18,119 nucleotides of DNA from Desulfobacteraceae bacterium (GTDB lineage Bacteria; Desulfobacterota; Desulfobacteria; Desulfobacterales; SURF-15), in assembly GCA_003599475.1 (NCBI GenBank), contig QZKK01000046.1, positions 1 through 18,119 of the forward strand, written 5' to 3'. Shown here piece after piece: positions 13,340 to 18,119 of the stretch. Positions within the stretch are counted from its first letter, which is position 1. Each line of letters starts with the position of its first letter. The notes below the pieces were generated by a model. It was not told the origin of the DNA, ran no database searches, and saw only the letters and a program-made list of their open reading frames with translations. A program made the position numbers and the translations under genes.

Positions 13340-16300
13340 ATGGAACGAATGATCGAAAATGCGCCCATTGCCGTTGTCGGAATGGCCGGTGTATTTCCCG
13401 GAGCCCCGGATATCGACCGATTCTGGCGGAATATCGTCGATCGCATCGATACGAGCGCGGAAATCCCCGAGGATCGGTGGGTTCCCGATCGATATCATGC
13501 GGAATGGGCGCCTGACCGGTCCGTTTCGAAGCATGCCTGCCTGATCCGGAACTTCATTTTCAATCCGGCCGGATTCGCAATCGAGACCGATCTCCTGGAA
13601 GCGCTCGATCCCCTCCACCACCTGGCTCTTCATGCGGGGCGGAAAGCGCTCTCGGAAGTTTGCCTCGAGCGGATCGACCGCAATCGCATCGGAGTCGTAC
13701 TCGCGGCCATCGCTCTCCCCACGGAAGGCGCCTCGGCGGCAAGCCGCAAGATACTGGAGGCATCGCTCGAAAAAAGACTCTTCCCCCGGGAGTATTCCGG
13801 TCGCGCAATCTCTTTATCCAGAAAGGAGGCGTTGAGAGCAAAGGTCACCTCGCTGCCTGCATCCATTTTGGCGCGGGCCTTGGAGCTTGGCGGCGGAAGC
13901 TATACCCTGGATGCCGCATGCGCCTCGTCCCTGTACGCGATCAAGCTTGCCTGTGATGCGCTCAGGGCGCACCGCGCCGATGTCATGCTCGCCGGAGGCG
14001 TATCCAGGCCGGACTGCATCTATACGCAGATCGGATTCAGCCAACTGCGGGCGCTTTCCACCACCGGAAGGTGCGCCCCCTTCGACGCGCGCGCAGACGG
14101 CCTTGTGGTCGGCGAGGGCGCCGGCATCCTGGTGTTGAAGAGGCTAAGCGACGCACTCCATGAGGGGGATACCGTCTACGGCGTGATCTGCGGCATCGGG
14201 CTCTCGAACGATATCGGGGGGAATCTGCTTGCGCCGGACAGAGAAGGGCAGCTCCGGGCCATGCGGAGCGCCTATGCTTCTGCCGGATGGTCTCCGGATC
14301 GCGTCGATCTGATCGAATGCCACGGAACCGGCACCCCGGTCGGAGATTCGGTCGAATTGAAGGGGCTCACCGAACTTTGGAAGGACCTGGCCGGGCCCGC
14401 AGGACGGTGCACCATCGGCTCGGTCAAATCGATGATCGGCCACCTTCTCACCGGCGCCGGAGCCGCCGGGGTGATCAAGACGCTTCTTGCCATGAAGAAT
14501 AAAATGCTTCCGCCTTCGCTCCATTTTCAAAACGCCCCGCCCGGCAGCCCGCTGCCGGGAAGTCCTTTTAAGGTTCTGTCTTCTGCGGAGCCCTGGGAGA
14601 AGAGGCAGCCGGGAGTCCCGCGGCGTGCAGCGGTCAGCGCTTTCGGTTTCGGAGGCGTCAATGCGCATCTGCTCATCGAAGAATGGGAGGGCCGATCTCC
14701 ACAATGGATGCAAGGCCCCAAACAGAGCCTGCCGCCGGCATCGCGACTCCGAGGTTGCGAATTCCCCGCAATGGATGACGGCGAAAACGCTGCGGATGCG
14801 GCAGCGGTTGCCGTCATCGGAATCGGTGTGTCCGTTGGTTCGATTCGCTCATGGACCGATTTTCAGGAGGCGCTGACAAACGGCCGTTCAATCGCAAAAC
14901 CCCGCCCGGCAAATCGCTGGAAGGATTGCGAAGAGGCCTTCCCGGACCATGCGACCGTTTCCGGGGCCTTCATGGACGCCGTCCGCATCGATCCGGCAGC
15001 TTTCCGCATTCCTCCTGCCGAGATCCCCGATATTCTCCCGCAGCAGTTGCTGATGCTCAAAACGGCAGCCGATGCGATGCGCGATGCGGGCATCCCTCTC
15101 CGGAAGCATCGCCCGGAAACCGCTGCCGTCATCGGCATCGATTTCGATTACGGAGCGACCGATTTTGAGCTCCGGTGGCACCTGCACCGGCGGATCGGAG
15201 AATGGAATGATCGCTACCATCTGGGTTTGCCCGAGCAGGCGCTGGATGCCTGGGCTGACAGGCAGAAGGAGGCCTGCGGGCCCCCGCTTACGGCCAACCG
15301 AACCCTCGGGGCCTTGGGAAGCATCGTCGCAAGCCGGGTTGCGCGGGAGTTTCACCTGGGAGGGCCGAGCTTTACCGTCTCCTGTGAAGAGGCATCCGGT
15401 TTAAGGGCGCTTGAAATCGGAATCCGCCTCCTGCAGCAGCGGGAATGCGATACCGTCCTGGTGGGAGCCGTCGATCTTGCAGGCGACATTCGGAAGGTCC
15501 TGGTAGAAGAAGGCATCCGGTCTGCAGAAGGTCCGAGGGGTCTTTTTCCGGGAGACGGTGCAGCCGCGCTGGTGATCAAACGGCTGGATCGGGCGCTCTC
15601 CGATCGGGACGGAATCCATGCCGTCATCCGGGGAATCGGAGCATCCGGCGGCGCTTCACCGGAATCCGCCCGGAGTTTGAGCCTTGCGCAGGCCGCCGCA
15701 GAAGCCGGAATTTCTCCGGAAGCGATCCGGCACATCGAAACAGGCACCGCCGGGAAAGATTTCTTCGGAAGCTGCGGTGCCGCATCAGGGCTCATCTCGC
15801 TGATCCGGGCATGCCTCCTGCTCCGGAGAAAGGGTGAACCGGAATGCATCCGAAGAGCTTTCCTCGAAGAGATCTCTGCAGACGGCGTCTCTATGCATGC
15901 GGTGCTCGAAGCCGTCGAAACGGATCCGCCCCCGGCGAGGCCGCCCCTGGTAAAACGATCGGACGGGAAATCCTTTCAGGAAATCGTCGTTGTCACCGGA
16001 GGCAGTGCTTTGGAACCCGTCTTTCCGCCGGTATCTTTAGCCGAAAGCAAAACCGCATCTTCATCCCGTTCTTCAGCGGGAAAAGCCGATGCGGATTCCT
16101 CCTTTCACGATCTTTTCTCTGCGTTCGAGCAGACGACCCGCGCAACAGCGGAAGCGCATCGTACGTTTCTCAAGCTATCCTCCGACATTACAAATGCATA
16201 TGCGGATACTTTCTCCTTTCAGATGGAACTTCTCGGAAAAGCGGCAGGGGAAGGCGAGCCCGCTTTTGACCCGGAGCCGGCTGACGCGACATCCTCTCCG

Positions 16301-18119
16301 TTTTTACCGCAAGCCTCCCTCTCGCAGGCCCTCGCCTTTTCCCGGGAGATGTGCATGGAATTTGCCGTGGGCTCCGTTTCCAAAGTTCTGGGTCCTGCTT
16401 TCGCCCGGGTGGATGCCTACCGGGCGCGGGTCCGGCTGCCGGATGAACCGCTGATGCTGGTGGATCGGATTCTTTCAATCGAAGGTGAAAAGGGCTCACT
16501 CGGACCGGGTGCTGTCATCACCGAACACGATGTCCTGCCCGGCGCATGGTACCTGGACGGCGGCAGGGCGCCGGTCTGCATATCGGTCGAAGCCGGACAG
16601 GCGGATCTTTTCCTGTGCGCGTACCTGGGGATCGATCTTGCCGTAAGGGGGGAGAGAACCTATCGGCTGCTCGACGCAAAGGTCAAGTTTCATCGCACGC
16701 TTCCCCGGCCGGGGGAAGTGATCCGTTACCATATCCGGATCGAGCGGTTCGTCCGGCAGGGGGAAACCTATCTTTTTTTCTTCAACTTCAAAGGATCTAT
16801 CGGAAAAGACCCGTTGATCACCATGCGGGATGGATGTGCCGGATTTTTTACCGAATCCGAAATCCGCAGCTCCGGGGGCATCCTCCCCGCCGAAAAAACG
16901 ATTGCGGCCGAAAGGGGGAAGCCGCCTTCTTTCCGGAGCCTGCCGATCCCCGCAAAGACCGAATCCTATGACGATGCGGCCGTCGATGCGCTGCGCGCCG
17001 GCGATCTTTCGGCCTGTTTCGGTCCCGGGTTCGAAGCGATTCTTCTTCCGGAATCCCTCAGGCTCCCAAACGGACGCATGCGGCTGATCCACCGGGTGCT
17101 TTCCCTCGACCCACCCGGCCCGGGTGGCGGCCTCTACGGGCTCGGCCGCATCCGCGCCGAAGCGGACATCCATCCGGACGACTGGTTCCTGACCTGTCAT
17201 TTCGTAGACGACCCGGTGATGCCCGGCACTCTGATGTACGAATGCTGCGCCCATACCCTGCGGGTGTCGATGCAGCGGTATGGGTGGGTGACCGATAATC
17301 CCGCAGCTCGCTACGAGCCGGTGACAGGCGTCGAAAGCGTGTTGAAGTGCAGGGGGCCGGTCACTCCAAAAACCCGCCGCGTCCTCTACCAGGTCGATAT
17401 CCGGGAAATCGGTTACCGTCCCGAACCCTACATGATCGCCGATGCGCAGATGTACGCAGACGACCACCGGATCGTTCTGTTTAAAAACATGTCCATGAAG
17501 ATGACCGGCACCACGCAGGAGGAAATCGAAGGATTCTGGGAAAGAAGGAAAGCTCCGAGCTCATCGAGAAAAGATGCTTCCGGCGGCAGACCTTGTGCCG
17601 CCCTCGAAAGAGTTTTCACGAAGGAGCGGATTCTGGCCTTTGCAGCCGGGGATCCTTCGGAAGCTTTCGGAAAAAAATACGAGCCGTTCGATAGAGATCG
17701 ATTCATCGCACGGCTCCCCGCCCCGCCCTATTCGTTCATCGACCGGGTGACCGCCTGTGAACCGGATCCTTGGGTGCTGAAACCGGATGGATGGATCACC
17801 GCGGAATACGACGTCAATCCGGATGCCTGGTTTTTCAGGGCCGCCCGAAGCCCATATATCCCTTTTTCCGTGCTGCTCGAAATCGCGCTCCAGCCGTGCG
17901 GGTGGCTGGCGGCTTACATGGGATCCGCACTGCACAGTGAAAAAGATCTCAAGTTCAGAAACCTCGGCGGCCGCGCCGTGCTCCACCGGAACATCCCGCA
18001 GGATGCCGGAACACTTTCCGTTCGTTGCCGGCTGACCAATGCTTCGGTTGCGGGAGACATGATCATCGAACATTTCGATTTCCGTGTTCTCCAGGCCGGT
18101 CGACCCGTTTACGAGGGAA
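13340..18119 (+). CDS. PfaC-like polyunsaturated-fatty-acid / secondary-lipid synthase subunit (KS-CLF-DH...), partial at 3' end
   Basis: An iterative type I synthase subunit; 1593 codons are visible and the frame runs off the window. Order: ketosynthase at about 5-470 with the full triad Cys194 (DAACASS), His328 (ECHGTGT) and His368 (SMIGHLL). A second KS-like domain at about 487-860 has the active cysteine replaced by Glu684 (TVSCEEASG) and lost histidines, like a chain-length factor. A low-complexity Ser/Ala linker follows (900-1000). Then come a non-catalytic hot-dog (about 1030-1180; EHDVLPGAWY, VEAGQADLFL), a FabA-like hot-dog with His1287 (CHFVDDPVMPG), and a third hot-dog (about 1450 on; PYSFIDRV, EIALQPCGWLAAY, EKDLKFRNLGG). 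This is the order of PfaC of marine EPA/DHA producers; a second catalytic DH is expected beyond the end. No acyltransferase or carrier domain is seen. ATG 13340 lacks a clear ribosome-binding site; ATG 13349 is an alternative. Partner subunits (PfaA/D-like) should lie downstream. Confidence 0.88.
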   Translation, partial: MERMIENAPIAVVGMAGVFPGAPDIDRFWRNIVDRIDTSAEIPEDRWVPDRYHAEWAPDRSVSKHACLIRNFIFNPAGFAIETDLLEALDPLHHLALHAGRKALSEVCLERIDRNRIGVVLAAIALPTEGASAASRKILEASLEKRLFPREYSGRAISLSRKEALRAKVTSLPASILARALELGGGSYTLDAACASSLYAIKLACDALRAHRADVMLAGGVSRPDCIYTQIGFSQLRALSTTGRCAPFDARADGLVVGEGAGILVLKRLSDALHEGDTVYGVICGIGLSNDIGGNLLAPDREGQLRAMRSAYASAGWSPDRVDLIECHGTGTPVGDSVELKGLTELWKDLAGPAGRCTIGSVKSMIGHLLTGAGAAGVIKTLLAMKNKMLPPSLHFQNAPPGSPLPGSPFKVLSSAEPWEKRQPGVPRRAAVSAFGFGGVNAHLLIEEWEGRSPQWMQGPKQSLPPASRLRGCEFPAMDDGENAADAAAVAVIGIGVSVGSIRSWTDFQEALTNGRSIAKPRPANRWKDCEEAFPDHATVSGAFMDAVRIDPAAFRIPPAEIPDILPQQLLMLKTAADAMRDAGIPLRKHRPETAAVIGIDFDYGATDFELRWHLHRRIGEWNDRYHLGLPEQALDAWADRQKEACGPPLTANRTLGALGSIVASRVAREFHLGGPSFTVSCEEASGLRALEIGIRLLQQRECDTVLVGAVDLAGDIRKVLVEEGIRSAEGPRGLFPGDGAAALVIKRLDRALSDRDGIHAVIRGIGASGGASPESARSLSLAQAAAEAGISPEAIRHIETGTAGKDFFGSCGAASGLISLIRACLLLRRKGEPECIRRAFLEEISADGVSMHAVLEAVETDPPPARPPLVKRSDGKSFQEIVVVTGGSALEPVFPPVSLAESKTASSSRSSAGKADADSSFHDLFSAFEQTTRATAEAHRTFLKLSSDITNAYADTFSFQMELLGKAAGEGEPAFDPEPADATSSPFLPQASLSQALAFSREMCMEFAVGSVSKVLGPAFARVDAYRARVRLPDEPLMLVDRILSIEGEKGSLGPGAVITEHDVLPGAWYLDGGRAPVCISVEAGQADLFLCAYLGIDLAVRGERTYRLLDAKVKFHRTLPRPGEVIRYHIRIERFVRQGETYLFFFNFKGSIGKDPLITMRDGCAGFFTESEIRSSGGILPAEKTIAAERGKPPSFRSLPIPAKTESYDDAAVDALRAGDLSACFGPGFEAILLPESLRLPNGRMRLIHRVLSLDPPGPGGGLYGLGRIRAEADIHPDDWFLTCHFVDDPVMPGTLMYECCAHTLRVSMQRYGWVTDNPAARYEPVTGVESVLKCRGPVTPKTRRVLYQVDIREIGYRPEPYMIADAQMYADDHRIVLFKNMSMKMTGTTQEEIEGFWERRKAPSSSRKDASGGRPCAALERVFTKERILAFAAGDPSEAFGKKYEPFDRDRFIARLPAPPYSFIDRVTACEPDPWVLKPDGWITAEYDVNPDAWFFRAARSPYIPFSVLLEIALQPCGWLAAYMGSALHSEKDLKFRNLGGRAVLHRNIPQDAGTLSVRCRLTNASVAGDMIIEHFDFRVLQAGRPVYEG

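Overview
The window looks like a piece of a mesophilic, GC-rich (my rough impression, not computed) anaerobic proteobacterium-like genome. Desulfobacterota is my best guess. It rests on the mix of a PfaC-type lipid/polyketide synthase, a plant-type DapB, a stand-alone TIGR00300-type ornithine cyclodeaminase, a COG2403 GTPase, and many intergenic 'word-like' repeats. No rRNA, tRNA, CRISPR array, phage gene or transposase gene was seen.

Layout. 1-330 is repeat DNA. 343-1200 (+) is a plant-type dihydrodipicolinate reductase, whose stop codon lies at the edge of a 34-bp tandem repeat. 1409-1798 (+) is an orphan CheY-like receiver. It converges on a five-S1-domain RNA-binding protein (1844-3313, -), which has a long 5' leader holding an intrinsic-terminator-like hairpin. 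3815-4297 (+) is a small exported protein whose last 16 residues are encoded by a dispersed repeat. 4298-4649 is repeats around a 134-bp MITE-like element. 4650-6089 (-) is a PLP-dependent aromatic-type amino acid decarboxylase.

6356-7612 (-) is an unusual PEP-synthase-like ATP-grasp protein. It diverges from a translationally overlapping pair at 7977-10222 (+): a cyclic-2,3-diphosphoglycerate-synthetase-like GTPase and a carbamate kinase. That pair converges, with 11 nt of overlap, on the TIGR00300-type ornithine cyclodeaminase (10212-11330, -). These four genes plausibly form a carbamoyl-phosphate/ornithine nitrogen module. 11331-11691 holds more word-like repeats. 11692-13050 (-) is an SF2 DEAD/DEAH helicase.

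13340 to the window end (+) is the 5' part (1593 codons seen) of a PfaC-like synthase: KS, KS-like chain-length factor, then FabA-like hot-dog domains. It is probably the first gene of a polyunsaturated-fatty-acid-type secondary lipid synthase locus that continues to the right.

A second theme is non-coding. Three intergenic regions share one layout: a plus-oriented AT-rich word repeat, a palindromic core or core remnant, then the same word repeat in minus orientation. A fourth region (13051-13339) has the same logic with a different word. These repeats abut gene ends and in two cases appear to supply the C-terminal codons and stop.
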